A stretch of 64,000 bases of DNA from Cenococcum geophilum 1.58 (taxonomy: Eukaryota; Ascomycota; Dothideomycetes; Gloniales; Gloniaceae): positions 1,488,001-1,552,000 of the forward strand of contig KV748191.1 in assembly GCA_001692895.1 (NCBI GenBank), given 5' to 3'. The notes below the pieces were generated by a model, which was given only the letters and a program-made list of their open reading frames with translations, did no database searches and had not been told where the DNA came from. Below are positions 1 through 13,700 of this stretch, piece by piece. The position numbers and the translations under genes were made by a program. Position 1 is the first letter of the stretch. Every line of letters begins with the position of its first letter.

Positions 1-1230
1 CTCCTACTAGGCGAATTCGTAGTAAATAACTACGTCTTAACCACTATAGGACTTACCCCGTTCTTCGCAAATAAGGGTTATTACCCCTAATCTAGCATAG
101 AGCCACTAGAACCTATTAATAAGAAACTACTATATAGAAAACGCCTTAAGATGCTACTTACTAACTAGCATATAGACCATATAAAAAATCTACTCAACTA
201 CTATAAGGGAGAAATGGCCTAGGCTTAAGCAAAGTAGGCCTACTTCGCCAACTGTTATAGAACGCCACCACCGGAGATATGTGTTAGCGACTGGGTATAG
301 CTAGATATACGCAATATCTCTACGCAGAGGCCTATAAAGTCACTCAATTATAAGAACCTTAGCCCCTATCTAATTAAATAAGTTATTAATAGGAGAGCTG
401 TATATAAGCTAGAACTCCCGCCTACCCTAGCTACCTATAGGATATGGCCTATATTTTACCTATAGCTACTATACCTCTATTAGCCTAACCCCTTACTAGG
501 GTAAATATAGCCTAAACCCCTACTAGTACTAATCCAAGATAAGAATAAAAATAAGAACTATAAGGAATGGACCGTTAAACGAATTATTAACTCTAAATAC
601 TTTAACAAAGGTAGAGGACGATGGCTCTACTACAGAGCTATATATACAGGATTCGCTATAGATTAGCTAGAATGGCAACTATAGGAAGACTTTAAAAATG
701 CAAAGGATCTAATTAGCGACTTTTACTATATAAACCTATAGAAACTAGGCCTAAGTAGATATTTTATACCTAATCCTCTATAGGAGCCCTTATAGAGTTA
801 AACCGTTATATATTGCCATGTAAGGGCAAATTGCCGTTATATTGCTGTTAGATTGCGGTAAAGTGCAATTATATAATTAGAAAATCGTTAAGATGTCCAG
901 GAACTTTAACTAGCGGTTAAAGTTATCTAATTGGTTAGATTCTTAGATGCCAAGCCCTATTATATAATATTATTTTAAGCCTTTAGCGATACCTCCCTTT
1001 CTTCTTTTCTATACCTTAAGTGTCCCTTCTATATATATATAGTAACCACAACGTCGCCAGAGCTCCGCCTCTATAAGAGGGGGGGTAGTATTACGGAACC
1101 CCACCGTAGGGGCCTCTATAGGAGAGCCCCGTGCTCTTATATACACCTTGCGTACAGCTTATATTAGCTACGCGTAGGTATATTACCTCCTTACGCCCTT
1201 AACCCTTACGATTAATCGCGTAACGTCTTA
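1..1230 (+). mobile_element. Ty3/Gypsy LTR retrotransposon fossil, 3' end only
   Basis: Plus-strand translation of the first 780 bases or so reads as the end of a Ty3/Gypsy polyprotein: the integrase C-terminal part, then a chromodomain-like stretch near 560-680. This arrangement is typical of chromoviruses. A purine-rich tract just before about 1090 looks like a polypurine tract, and the following roughly 140 bases, which open with a TACGGAACC-like run, may be the 3' LTR; its borders are not confirmed because the partner LTR lies outside the window. The element is cut by the window edge, broken in many places and AT-enriched, as expected for an old RIP-hit copy. Confidence 0.75.
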
Positions 1231-2770
1231 TAAACTCCTTAAATATATACGTCTTATAGCTATTACCCCCGTCCCGTAATATAGGCTTGCCCTTACTATT
1301 TTCCTTAAAGCTATATACTACTAATCCTAATTAACTCCACTTCTTACCTTCTCCTAATTTACTCTTACTGCTAGCCTTACGCGGCGTTAGGACTTACTAG
1401 CTATCTTTTACGCTATATCTATTACATCTAGGCGCCTTAGATTCGATGGCTAGCGGTATATTATTAGTAGCAGCGACTTAGGAGTTTAAGCTAGGAGGCG
1501 AGAGTAATGCTATAAGCACGGCCTCCTTCATGCTATTTCTCGCTATTTCGCTAAGAGCTGTAATAAGTGTGCCCTCTAACCGTATTATAAGGTTTTTATA
1601 TCTTTACGGCGATATATAGATATTCTTTTTAGGCAGATTATTAATATTAAGCTCTATATAGGCTTGTAGTTCCTTCTATAGCTTACCTAGAGCTATATAT
1701 AGGTTTCCGCTTATTAAATATAAGACTTAAACTACCTTAACTATTAACCTACCCGTTAAGCCTATAGATTAAATTTTAATCTTAATATCTCCTATATTAA
1801 TTATATTACTTACTACTAGGGTTACTAGCTAAGGCAAAGGGATACCATATAGTGGGGTTATAGTAACGTCTATAGGCTATATTACATATAGCAGCTAAAA
1901 TAGCATTATCTTATCTTGTACTTTAGTCTTTAGGGGTAACGTATATTTACGCAGAGCGTGCCCACTCTTAGAAGTACTTAATACCCTCCTTACGCAATTA
2001 AAATAAGCACTTTCTATAATTTTTAGGATTACCTACAGTTTCTAATCTAGTAGAGTATTAGTAAATTATAGGAGTTACTTATAAAACTCCTTAATATGCC
2101 CTTTTTTTATTATTATAAAGTTACCGCGATATATTATATACTTAAGCTTAACTTTAATTATAACATCTTTAACCATCTCTCTTAGTCTATTATAGTTTTC
2201 AATGCTTATTTTAAAGCCTTAGGTAATATCTATATCTTTAGTTAGCTTTAGGTTCGCCTTATACTACGCATCCAGCTTTACCTATATTTACGTTATTATT
2301 AAGTCGCTTATTTAGTTAGGTATGTGCAATATTACGGCATATATTAAGTAAAAGGTAACTATTAAAGTAGGAGGGCTTCGTATAGTAGCTAGCTAGCGCT
2401 ATACTAGCATAACTCTAGTATTAGACGTAGTTAGAGGTTAGTTATAGGAGAGATAAAAGGTAAAATAAGTAAAGTTAATTAAAAAGAGGTAAAGAGGTAA
2501 ATCTTATAATTACCTACACGTGCCCACATAGAGGTAAAATTAGCTATAGTTTACTACTACTAGTTAGGGTAAATGCGGCTAGACTTAGTACTATATAGTT
2601 AAATAAGGGTATAATTATATAACTTATAGGGACTACCTTACCCAGCCTATTTAGGGCTAAGTGGTAGTTTAGTACCGCTAGACTCTTATAGTTTTTAATA
2701 TAAGCGATTTATTAAGTGCCTATAAAGGGGTAACTAGTTATTACGGTATAGTAGAATATAGGAGGTTATA
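1231..2770 (-). other. AT-rich repeat DNA with an unidentified decayed minus-strand reading trace
   Basis: No intact gene is present. The minus strand from about 2480 down to 1400 keeps a long protein-like reading interrupted by TAG/TAA codons, the usual look of a RIP-hit coding region. I do not recognise the family: it shows no zinc knuckle, reverse transcriptase or DDE signature that I could see. It may belong to the same mobile unit as the helicase-like trace further right on the opposite strand, but nothing in the sequence proves this. Confidence 0.35.
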
Positions 2771-3096
2771 GGCATTACTATATTTCTTATTATTATATAG
2801 AGTCGGTATATATACGCGCCGCTAGAGTTAAAGGGCTAGCCTACGTCTATATATACGGGCTCTATTACTATAAAGTATTTACTATATAATAGCTAGTATT
2901 TCTAGTAGATAATAACGTATTATACTTATTATAGGCGTTACTATATTTCTTATTATTATATAAAGTTAGTAGATATACATGCCACTAAAGTTAAAGGGCT
3001 AGCCTACGTCTATACGTGCGGACTTTATTACTGTAAAGTACTTAGTATATAACAGGTAGTACTTCTAATAAACAGCGACGTATTACACTTACTTTA
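2771..3096. repeat. Tandem duplication, two copies of about 163 bases
   Basis: The segment starting at 2771 (opening with the run GGCATTACTATATTTC) is repeated with the same order of landmarks from 2934. The two copies differ mostly by transitions, in line with RIP acting after the duplication. It lies between two oppositely oriented decayed coding traces, so it may be part of the control region of a mobile element. Confidence 0.7.
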
Positions 3097-4099
3097 TAAT
3101 CGCTAGTATTATTATTATACTATATAGCACTTAAGGGCCTACTAAATAAGTCTATCCGGAATAATAATAATTTAATATACGGGATTTACGTCTATATATA
3201 AACATCTAGTGCTTATTTAAACGTATATCTACCGTAAAAGGTAGTAGAAAGTTTTATATCTTATATTATAAGTTTATATAATTAATAGCATTTTACAGTA
3301 TTTTATAGCATTTTAGGGCATTTTAGGATAGTAAATATATTATATATACTAGTATCTAGCCATTTAGCAATATTAACTTATCTTACCATTTATCTATTTA
3401 GTATTATATAAGAGGTTAGTATTCTACTATAGTATTTATTATATTAAAGTCTCTTAAATTTAATATCTTTATTTTAGATTTGTCTAAAACTATATACAGT
3501 CTTATAATATCCCGCCTCCCACCCTATACTCTAGCAAGAGATTATTTAGTTAATAATACCTTTTCTCTTACTAATTAAGGGAGGAAAAGACTTATACTTT
3601 TTAGTAGTAGTAGGCTGTGCTTATTAGTGACATTTTTAATAGATTACGGTATTTAAGTTTCCGTTTACCTATAATATAATTAGCCTACCCATAGTAAAGT
3701 GCTTTTACTTTACTACTTACTTCTCTTTTTCCTTACCCTTCTATACGTCTATATACTTATATTATAAACTATAAAAGCTTAATAATACTAGACCATCGCC
3801 TAGCCTATATTAAAAGATAGGCTAGGTAGAGTAGTCCCCATAACTTACACTATACCGCATCTTCCTCTATAGGTTAGTCTTATTACTATAGATTTACCCT
3901 TATATGCATTTAACCTATAGAGTATATAACTATATATTTTACCGCCAAGGCCTTACTTATATAATTTTATTAGGGCGCGCCTTATTTTCTTACCTTTACT
4001 AATTAACCTAACTCTACTAACCACCTACCCTTACTCCTACCCTACTAGTATCCACCTCTATAACTAGTACCTTTATAAATCTATCTAAGCTATAAAGCC
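3097..4099. other. AT-rich repeat DNA without a recognisable gene
   Basis: No coding trace was recognised. Two small structures are visible: a run of four short imperfect repeats of the type GCATTTTA(G) at about 3288-3327, and a short hairpin near 3793-3830 whose arms read CGCCTAGCCTAT and ATAGGCTAGG. The base composition is RIP-like throughout. Confidence 0.4.
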
Positions 4100-7000
4100 T
4101 TATAACGTAGTAAGTTAGCTACCTTATCTTCGGCCTTAGCTATATAATGGAGAATCTATATTTACTAATACGTTTATATAGACCACCGCTTAATATAGCC
4201 TACTACCAAAATAGACCTACCCACTAATTATTTTATAATTCGCGACGTTAACTATATCTATAACCACAAAAAGTTTATTAAGGGCGTTATAGTTTTTAAG
4301 ATTACCTTAACTGTAGTATTTATAGGCTCTAGTATCTTATAAGGTAATAGTAAGGGCCCTATACATAATAAGCCTCTTCTTCTAAAGCTTAGCAGTCTAT
4401 ACCTCTTAGCTAACAACGCTCTAAAATACTATCTCTATCTATTTACCGACTATATACGCGCCAATTATCCTCTTAAGAAAGCTTTTTAACTTTATTATAG
4501 CTATAGTAAGGCCAGTTATCTTAAAGCTAACTACCCTAACCCTATATGCAATAATTGTGGGAAAGCCGGTTATCTTAAAAGTAATTATTTTAGTATAACG
4601 TGCAACTAATATAGTGCTATAAGCTATAGAAAGCGAGACTGTTTCTAGCTATTAGGTAAGAAGAAGCGGACTTACCTAAACTATAACTCCCTAGACTATT
4701 AAACTGTCTTCTATAGTTAGGTATATAAGAACTATAAAGTTATAGGGTATAATATTAATAATTATATAAGTAGACCTACTTTAATTTAGGCAACAAACGC
4801 CGTAACCGCTCTAGGCAAGGTAGATGCACTAAGTACTACCGCTTTAAGTATAGCTACCACCTCTTTATTACCTAAACCTTTTAATATAGCCGGCTTCCAT
4901 CTAGTAGCGGATAGCCTAGTAGATAATCCAGACACCTATATAGAGGATAGCGATTCTATAATAGCTAAACCTTTAAATACACTCTAGCTTCCAAATAATA
5001 ACTACCTTATAGTTTAGTTTATTATGCAAATTATTAAAGAGTATATTATAGCATATAGTATTACATTCTAGGTGTCTTATAAGATTAATAAAATGCCTAC
5101 TTATTGTTTATATAAAACGGCGTTTATCCAATTTATAGATGCTAATATCACTGGCGATATTAAGGTTAACACTGCTAATACTACTTCTCTAGTTACTTAA
5201 TAACTGTTATATCTAACTACGCTTAAGCATCTTACTTATATTCTCCCGCAAGATACTATAACCCTATAACTTTACTATATTAGGTTCGTTATTACCTTTA
5301 ATAAACTCGCACTAGGTACGCATACGTTACTTAATAAGTACTTCTTTATTAATAGGGACTTTGGCCCATTTATACCGCAAATCTATAAAGCTTAGAATAT
5401 GCTATTAAATAGTCCTATGGTCGTTGTCCACTTCTTTATACTAAGCACTAAATAGCTTAATGGTTATATCGCAAGCCTAAATATAAGCCTATAACAGCAG
5501 AACGTTAATAATCCTTTAGGTCGCTAGTAAAAGAACTATAATATAAATATTCAGCTTAGTATACAGCTCTTAGTAAAGGACTAACTATTATACAAAATCC
5601 CTATAAGGTATTAGTTTAATAGCGTTCTTAAGTATTTTACGGTCTAGTTCTATACTATAGTCGTAAGCCTTAAGGCCGTTAATTAGAACCCCTAGATACC
5701 CACTATTATTTATCTTATTACCTTCCTAGGTAGCGCGGACTAAATCTACTACGCTACTATCTAGATAGTTAATGGTCTTACCCTTTACACTAACTCTATT
5801 ATTAATATCTCATTCCTAGGTAAAAACGCAAATAGCTAGGCCAGCTAAAAAGAAGTTATTGTTAATACCACTCCCTTTAGCTCCGGCTATAACTACTATA
5901 CTTTCATTTTTTAACTATAGGTAGGTTATAAGTTTATACTAAACCCCGCATTCGCTCCAAAGTATATCCTAAATAGCGACGACTTTATAATAGTTAGTAA
6001 CCTAAGTAAGGCCCTAATTACGGCATAAGGCATTAAATATCTTATAACTAAGCGTGTCCCTAAGGTTGGAATCTCCTAAAAGATTAACACTCTACACCAC
6101 CTATAGTAAGAAGGTAACAGTTTCTATATTAAGCGCCAAATTACGCTATCTAACAACTTTATAGATCTCCCGCGTATTAATTACTTTAACTATAATATCG
6201 CTAAGTATAGGAAGAACTTAGTTAATAATACCCTTAAGGCCGTCTTGCCGCTACTTAATAAAGAGTAAATAGGTGCCTATACTACGCTTAAACATATAAC
6301 AGGCGGTATTTTGCTAATATAAGGCCCTAGTAGTGTTAGGAAATTAACCTTCCTAACTATCTTAGTATAATACTAGTATTAACTTAGGTCGCCTTAGTAG
6401 GATCCTACTAGAATCTAGGTCCTATCGCCGCTTAATTACTAACTAGATATACTAGCTAAAATAATTAATAATGCGCTTATAGAGGACTATAAGGTACTAA
6501 TTACGTAAGGCCATCCCACCAAATTTCCTATTATCCTTCGCCGCTATATACGTTTAACGGAAACTAAAGATTATAAGCGGGATACCGTTATACAGCAAAC
6601 AGCAGCAGGTATTAATACTTATCCTAAGTATTTTAAGGAACAGGATAACTATACTATAATTAATAAGGACGCGTCTATGCTAAATATAGCATTCCTACTT
6701 TACCATATATTTAAGGCTAGTAATACCACTAGCTTTAATAAGCGGTTATAGGTTATAGATTTATCTAAAGATTAATAGTTATTACGCCTTATGGGTGTCC
6801 CAAACAGCGACGAAAACCTATATTCTATTATAGACCCTAATATAACTAAATACGCTAAATTCCGCCAATACTTGTACCAATTTACGCTTAATAATAATAT
6901 AACGCAAAACAATAAAATAGGATTAATACTTGCGGCTAATATAGTTATTATAAACCTAGCTAAAAAGGCTAATATTATTCTTATAATACCTGATATAGTC

Positions 7001-8330
7001 TTATAAACTCGTATATATTCCATCAGCACTATACGCGTAGTTTTCCACAATAAGGCCAGGAAGGCGTTTAAGCTAGGTAGTCTCGCTAGGTTCACCTAAA
7101 GTAAACCATATTTAATTTAGGGAGGTCTATAGATCTAGGCTGGCGACCCTATGCCTTAGGTTCTCCTTAGTAATATATACTAACTAAAACCAATCCTTAG
7201 TCCTAATTTCGATAATCCGTTCTACTATTAGAAATCCATCTCCCTCTATACGCGTCTCCTCGCGGCTAATACGGATATAGTATAGTTTTTACTATAATAT
7301 TAATTTGTTAAAGACATTATATATTTTATAAATACCATTCTACCGTATAGCTAGCTTTAAACAAGCCTAATAGTTAAGAACTAAAAGTAGTTAAAGCTAG
7401 CGGCAAGCTTTTTTAAGGATATGCTACGCTATAACCACCCTATCGCCTTTTTCGCCGTTAATAGTACTATATAGGTAAACAAGCTTAGCCAATTAACGTA
7501 TAACCTAGTCTACGCTTAACGCGCATTCTAGGTAGCTATAGCGCTAATAAACTTTAGATTTAAGCCATTAGAGGTTAGCCTTACCGTTCTATATACAGCC
7601 TAACTTACTATCTACTCCACAGCGCTATATACGCTTAAAGAATAGTGCTATACCCAGTAAGATGGCAGCAAGTGGCGGGAATTTACGCTAGTAGTTAGCG
7701 AGATTAAGGTCTTTACCGTTAACGGCATCTAAGGCGGCTAGGTAGAGTTATTAGTATATAATATAACAGTTGCTAGTCCGCTAAAATTTATCTAGGATAT
7801 AGTAAGGAACTTTTTTATAATTACTAGACTACGAGCGGGCCTTATTATTATTAGTAGTCCCTAGGTAGTCTATAATTATTATATTAGTAATAAGACCTTT
7901 ATAAACACCGCGTACTATAAAATTAAAAAGTAGTGTAAAGATAATAAGGTATTTATTAACCTTAAGAATCCTAAGCGGAAAGAGCACTTCTAGCAACTTA
8001 TCGCCCTATTTAATATTAACAAAACTATATAGCGTATCTACCACTAGCATATAGCTAATTATACGCCCATTTCGTATAGTATAGACATTAACTTTAATAT
8101 TGCTATCCCTAACTTCGCGGGTAAAGCAAATATTAGCAGCGCTAGTAATTATACTAAAGCGTAGAACGAGGCCAATAAAGAGGGCGCTAATAATAACGGC
8201 TGGGACGGTGCCGGTAATAATAGTAAGGATAATAACAATAGAGAGGATATTAGTGGCGTTAGAATATAAGAAGGATAGTAAGGATAGATATTATAGACTT
8301 TATTAGTAGCGAGACCCTTAAATAGGGACA
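4100..8330 (+). pseudogene. Decayed gene with CCHC zinc knuckles and an SF1 (UPF1/SEN1-like) helicase
   Basis: One plus-strand frame carries a protein trace over about 4 kb. At 4547-4588 it reads CNNCGKAGYLKSNY and at 4601-4640 a second C-x2-x-x4-x-x4-C-like unit, which look like two zinc knuckles with some Cys/His positions changed. At 6323-6349 a GPSSVRKLT string sits where a Walker A motif (GPPGTGKTT) would be. Around 7036-7097 comes the place of a DEAx motif, at 7138-7150 a GDPM string (motif III-like), and at 7823-7861 TRLRAGLIIISSP, the arginine-finger motif VI of AAA_12-type helicases. Altered positions fit G-to-A and C-to-T change. The order zinc knuckle then SF1 helicase is not that of PIF1-type Helitron helicases. 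Whether it was a cellular gene or cargo of an element is unknown. Confidence 0.55.
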
Positions 8331-8584
8331 CTAGATAGAAGTTAAGAGCGGTAGTAGCTATAGGCCTTTAGTATTTATAATTTTGCTATAGTACTAGGTA
8401 AAATATAGTATATTATAACATTATATATTATAGCTAAATAAGATAAACTCTTAATAATTATAACCTCTAAAATAAACAAGCGTATTATAGTAAAGACAGC
8501 CTAATTTATAAAGCCTAGTAATTTTAGTTTCTATCCCTTATAGGCTAGTAGTTAATTAATACTAATCTATAATCTAGATTTTAA

Positions 8585-8978
8585 GGGGTTGTTTAGTTGT
8601 AATCTATTACTTTTAAATCTAAACTAAAAGTCTAGTAGAAAGAACGCGTTCCTTCCCAATTTAACACACGTTTATAGCTCTATAGGTTATATAAACATAT
8701 ACAATCTAAAGCCTTTAAATTTAATTTAGAGTTTAAATAAGGAGCTTTAAGCTCCTAATTTAAACTAACGCCAAGACCTTGGTTTAGATTCTGTATATAG
8801 TAAAGTTGCTAACTTTTTAGTAACTTTTAGCGTGTTTTTTAGAACATCAAAAATTTATAGCTAAAGTTAAGTTAAACTAGAATTTAACTAAACGGTTGCC
8901 TTAGAATTAGATTAAAGCTCCTAATTAACTCTATTTTAAAGCCCTTATTCTAATCTAAACTTATAACTAAATATTCCC
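8585..8978. mobile_element. Tourist-like MITE (PIF-Harbinger type), 394 bases
   Basis: The left end GGGGTTGTTTAGTTGTAA matches the reverse complement of the right end (GGGAATATTTAGTTATAA) at most positions, the mismatches being mainly G/A. Both sides are flanked by TAA (8582-8584 and 8979-8981), the TWA target duplication of PIF-Harbinger elements. It has no coding capacity. The interior holds further short self-complementary runs such as GGAGCTTTAAGCTCC near 8740. Confidence 0.65.
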
Positions 8979-10440
8979 TAAGTACTTAACTAGTCAGATT
9001 ATAGTCTAGATATCTCGCTAGCAACTATAACTATTATTAATTACTCTCTATATAGTATAGGCCGCCTCTATTTTTACTAAACTATAACAACCTTAAATAG
9101 GATCTAATCCTTTTCTTATTATAGCTACCGCTAAGGCAACGTAACCTAACGCCCTCTCCTACTTATATTAGGTATGCTATTCCTAGCATTAGTATACTAT
9201 TACCATATCTTAAGAAACTTATCGCTAATACTATAGGCCCTTAGAATAATACCTATCCCACTATACTAGCTACTAGCTAGTAAAACATAGGATAAATATA
9301 ATGTCTATATAATTACCCCTAATAAAAAAGCCTATAGTAAAGGCAATTCGCTATACTATATCTGGATAACCTAAAATTATATATACAGGTAATAATCTTA
9401 GGGCTTTCTAGTATAATAGGAGGTCTCGCTATAAGGCAAACTTAACTAAAGTTACTATCTCCACGTAGATTAAATTAACTATAATTAATTAATACCTTCT
9501 AGCCTACCTAGTAAAACGTGTCGCGTTAGAGATAGGGCTAGATAAACGTTAGCAATATATTATAATTATAACGGATATCTGTATACTATCTTTACGGATA
9601 GCTATAAATATAACCTAGCCCACCCTATAATAAACTACCCTTAATAAAGCAGCCCTTAAGGCCCTATCGTTTTAGATAGGTATAGTCTCTATATAGGCGG
9701 CCTATATCCACTCCTTATTATAATTCACTCCGGCCTCTAAAAACATCTTAACTAGTAGCTAATATTTAACTATACGTAGGTCTTAAGGCGCATTAGACAG
9801 CGATACTAGACTTAAGGCTATATCCATACTTAGGACTAAGTTTATACTATCTAGTTTCCGCCTATAAAGTAGTATAACAAGTTATTTAAGATTATAGCCA
9901 TAGTTCTATATATAGTTAAGCTAAGATAAACTCTATAAGTTTAAGGTAGCCGTATACCCCCTTTCTGTATCTACTATATAGTTAATACTAGGCCGTCCTA
10001 GCACCTTTATCTTCTTATATATATTTAACTATACGCGGGCTAGTATATTCTATATAGCCTTATATACCTATAGCGCTAATACTTTCTTATATTCTACTAC
10101 CTAATAGATAACTTTCTAGATCGCCTGCTTGCGTAGTAAATTGTTTAGTTATCCGCAAAATAAAACATATAAGATACCGTCCTTAATAATAACCTACTTA
10201 AAAGTCCACTCAATAGTATTAAGTCTCTCCATAGTAATACCTAAGCTAGTAATAAGCTATATATCTTTTCGCGGGTCTATAGCGCTTATAAAGTTATACC
10301 ATACTATATTTATAGCATACCGCTATTATATATCGCGTCCCATTATAAAAAACAGTCTAGTATCCTAAGTAGGGAATAGTAGTATTTAGAATCCTATACT
10401 TAGTATAATAGAGAGGCGGTATAATATTAGTAATAAGTAG
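8979..10440 (-). other. AT-rich repeat DNA with an unidentified decayed minus-strand trace
   Basis: The minus strand from about 10,100 down to 9,300 keeps a long protein-like reading with scattered TAG/TAA codons. No signature motif of a known transposon protein could be recognised. A short open stretch exists on the plus strand at 10,129-10,368, but it is opposite this trace and has no family features. Confidence 0.3.
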
Positions 10441-10444
10441 AGTC

Positions 10445-10520
10445 TTCTAGCCTAACGTAACGCGATTTAGCGTAAATTAGCGTAAAACGCAACGGGTTAC
10501 GCTATTTAGCGTGTTAGTGT
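10445..10520. repeat. Cluster of short direct and inverted repeats (TAGCGTAA / TTACGCTA)
   Basis: The octamer TAGCGTAA occurs twice in direct orientation, followed within 30 bases by its inverse TTACGCTA, in a patch rich in CG dinucleotides that stands out from the AT-rich surroundings. It lies just left of the Plavaka transposase trace and could be part of that element's subterminal repeats; this is inference from position. Confidence 0.45.
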
Positions 10521-10749
10521 CTACAGATATCGCCATACTCTTACTATACTCCTCCTATCTTAACTAGCTTATAACATAGCATAAGCCATAAACACTACTT
10601 TAAATATACAGTTCCATACGGATGTTATTTTTAGCTCCCTTCTAACCAAACTATAGCAAATTACAGCTTAATACGGTAATTTATAAATAAGCTCTATTTA
10701 GCGGTAATATAGAAAGTACGGGACTGAAGTAAAAAGCATAGGCGGTCTA

Positions 10750-13700
10750 ACCCGTTATAAATAATATTATCTAAGATAATAGAAACGGAAGAAGGGTAGA
10801 TATAAGGGCGTTAATATTAAAGAGATAAATAATAATACACCCTTACGCTATTAAAGCTTAGAGGAGTATTAAACAGCCTATTATAGGGCTAAGCTAAAGC
10901 AATATAATAAATAGCCACTTACACAATATATAAATAACAATATATTATTATACCATTAAACCTTAGAAGGGCATTATATAACTAATTATAAGGCCAAATT
11001 AGAGTAAGGTAATAAGTGGCCACCCGTATAAGCTTTAGGCAATAATATTATTAATAAGCTAAATAATAGGGCTGCGGATATACACTATAATAATAATTCC
11101 GTAATATTTAATAGGGTATATAACCTAGCGATAGTTAAGACCAATTAGTAAACTTTAACTAGAATATTTATAAACGTCTTTTAGACTAAAACATTTAAAG
11201 AGGCCACTAGCTATACTATAGGAAAGCCTTTAGGACGGAACTAAGGAAATCCGCAAACTATAAACAATACTACGGTAGTATATAATATTATACCGCGTAT
11301 TAAGCGTACTAGCAGTACACCAAATAAAATACCTCCTCTATTTTATCTATTTGGTAGTAAGGCAAAATATATATAGGTCTTATAGTAGGTAAGCCATAGG
11401 ACTTCTAACCGCGCTATTAACAAGTAGTTTAACAATATTAGGCTTTAGGAAGTATTTACCAACCATTTTTCTTACTAGAGTGTTAATAATATTAAAGCAA
11501 AACTACTTTTAAAACAAATGCAATCTAAGAGTAATTAACTATAGTAAATTAAAACAATTATAACCATAGGGGACCAGTAGCTGCTAGTACGTTACCAAAA
11601 TACTCTAAAGATCGTATTCTTTCTTATTAGTCACAGCCCTTTCTAAGGAGATATAACTTTCTCGCTAGTAAGGTAGTACTTATTAGCAGGAACAAGAATA
11701 TACAATAAGCTTAACATAGTAAACTAGTAGTAGGAGACGCAAAAGCAGCTACCGCTTAGCGTAACTATAGTGCCGATTATATTAGCCAGCGACAAGACTT
11801 AACTAATACAATATACCAGCAGCAAGAAAGCATAGCCGCTCTATATTTCAATTAAAAATATTAAACTGCGTATTTAATAATCCGTAAATTAACTAGCCCT
11901 ATTACTACTTATATACCTCCCGGTCTATATACCTAGTAATTAAATAATATAACTAACGGTGTAACATAAAACCCTTACGGCCATCCTTAAACATATGCTT
12001 TAGTAATAACCCTACTACTAGTATAGTTATACTAATAATGCCTATAGCGTTAGAAAAAGCTAGTAAAGAAGAAGTATATCTCCTATATATAGATAGCTAG
12101 AATTAACACTACTTTTTACTTCTAGCTATATTTATAGCTAATTATAAAAAATAGGTCACGCTTATAGGTATTAAAAGTAGCCGCAAATATTTAACTTATT
12201 ATATATATATAAATAAACGGCATAATCTAATAACTGCCATCTAGCGACCGTAGCCGTTTTATATATACCAATTAATAAAAGACTAAATATAAATGCAGTA
12301 GGAAGGTTACAATACTAATAAAAAAGATAACTTAAATTATATTCGGCCGTTCTGCAACTTTATATAGGGCTATAATCTATCTAATATCTACAAGATAATG
12401 GCGCCTAATTTCCTACACTAGGTACTTAAAGGCCTTACTAGTAAACATTTTATACACTAAATTAAGGGGCTTATATAAAGCGAAATACAGGCTAGAAAAT
12501 ATTAGGGCCTTAACATCCCGCGCACAGATAGTTGCGGCCAGAAGATATTAAATATTAATGCACTTATTACCACCCGCTTTATATAGGTGGAACGATTTAC
12601 TAATATAATGGTATGGGATAGCTAGGCAAATATCGGCTAATAGATAGGAAAGATATATAAATCTCTATTACGATAATTAGTCCCTACTATAGCACCCTTA
12701 CTAAAACAGAATAAAGGCGCTATACTATTTATCTAGGCGTTTATAGACTTTACTATACTATCTTAATATATATTATATAATAAATCAACTATCCAGTACC
12801 TAGTAGCAGCTATTTATAGAATAGATAAGATAAAGGATATATTCCTTCCGTTTTAACTAAGCAAAATAGAACTACCACACTTTAATATTCCTAAGCTATA
12901 TACTATTACCTACTATCTAGAGAGTATTTAGCAACTAGGAGTAATTAGAGGCATAGATATAAAGTATTTAGAGTAAGTATATAAGCTATAGAAGGCATTC
13001 TACTATAGAACTAATAAATGGAACAACTATAAAGAGCAGATACTACGATATAACACTATATATCTTAACACTATACTTTAAAATAAACTTAAGCTATAGG
13101 CGTTAACTAATATAATTAATATAGTAGACCCAATAAGCGTAATATAGACAATATAACTAGGTTCTATAGTTAATATATACGCACATCGCTTATATATATA
13201 GAACTTTAACAACTATATAACTTAGACACTTTAAGACTAAAGAATTAATATATTTATTTAGTGTATAGTTAAGAAGGTACAGCGCCAAATAGAGATTACC
13301 AACCTTATATCTAAACTAGCCCCCTTTATAAGGGAATACCGTAAGTAAATTAACGGAATCTAGTAAATAGACTAGGACGTTAACTAAAGGCCGATAATAA
13401 TTGGGTATTAAAGATGCCCTTAAGCATCTATTACAGCATTATATACTATATTTACTTTAGGAAGGATACTACTAACACCAATAAGCTTAATAAGGTGTTT
13501 ACTCAATATACCCTATTATAAGCTAACACTAAAGCCCTCTACTATAATGCTATAATAGTATAATAGTATAAGCGGGCAAATAACAGCCTCTATAGTAATA
13601 AAGTAGGGAAGCTTTATTTACTATTTACAATCTAGGATACTAGGCGATTAGATAGTGAGGGTAAATACCTAAAATACACCGGTGCGTTAGTAGAGACCCT

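Noticed and set aside
6791-7095. Short open stretches on both strands in the helicase trace as independent small proteins
   Set aside because: The plus one is a stop-free part of the decayed helicase frame and the minus one is its antisense.
4100-8330. Helitron
   Set aside because: The helicase trace looks UPF1/SEN1-like, not PIF1-like, and no Rep domain or Helitron end was seen.
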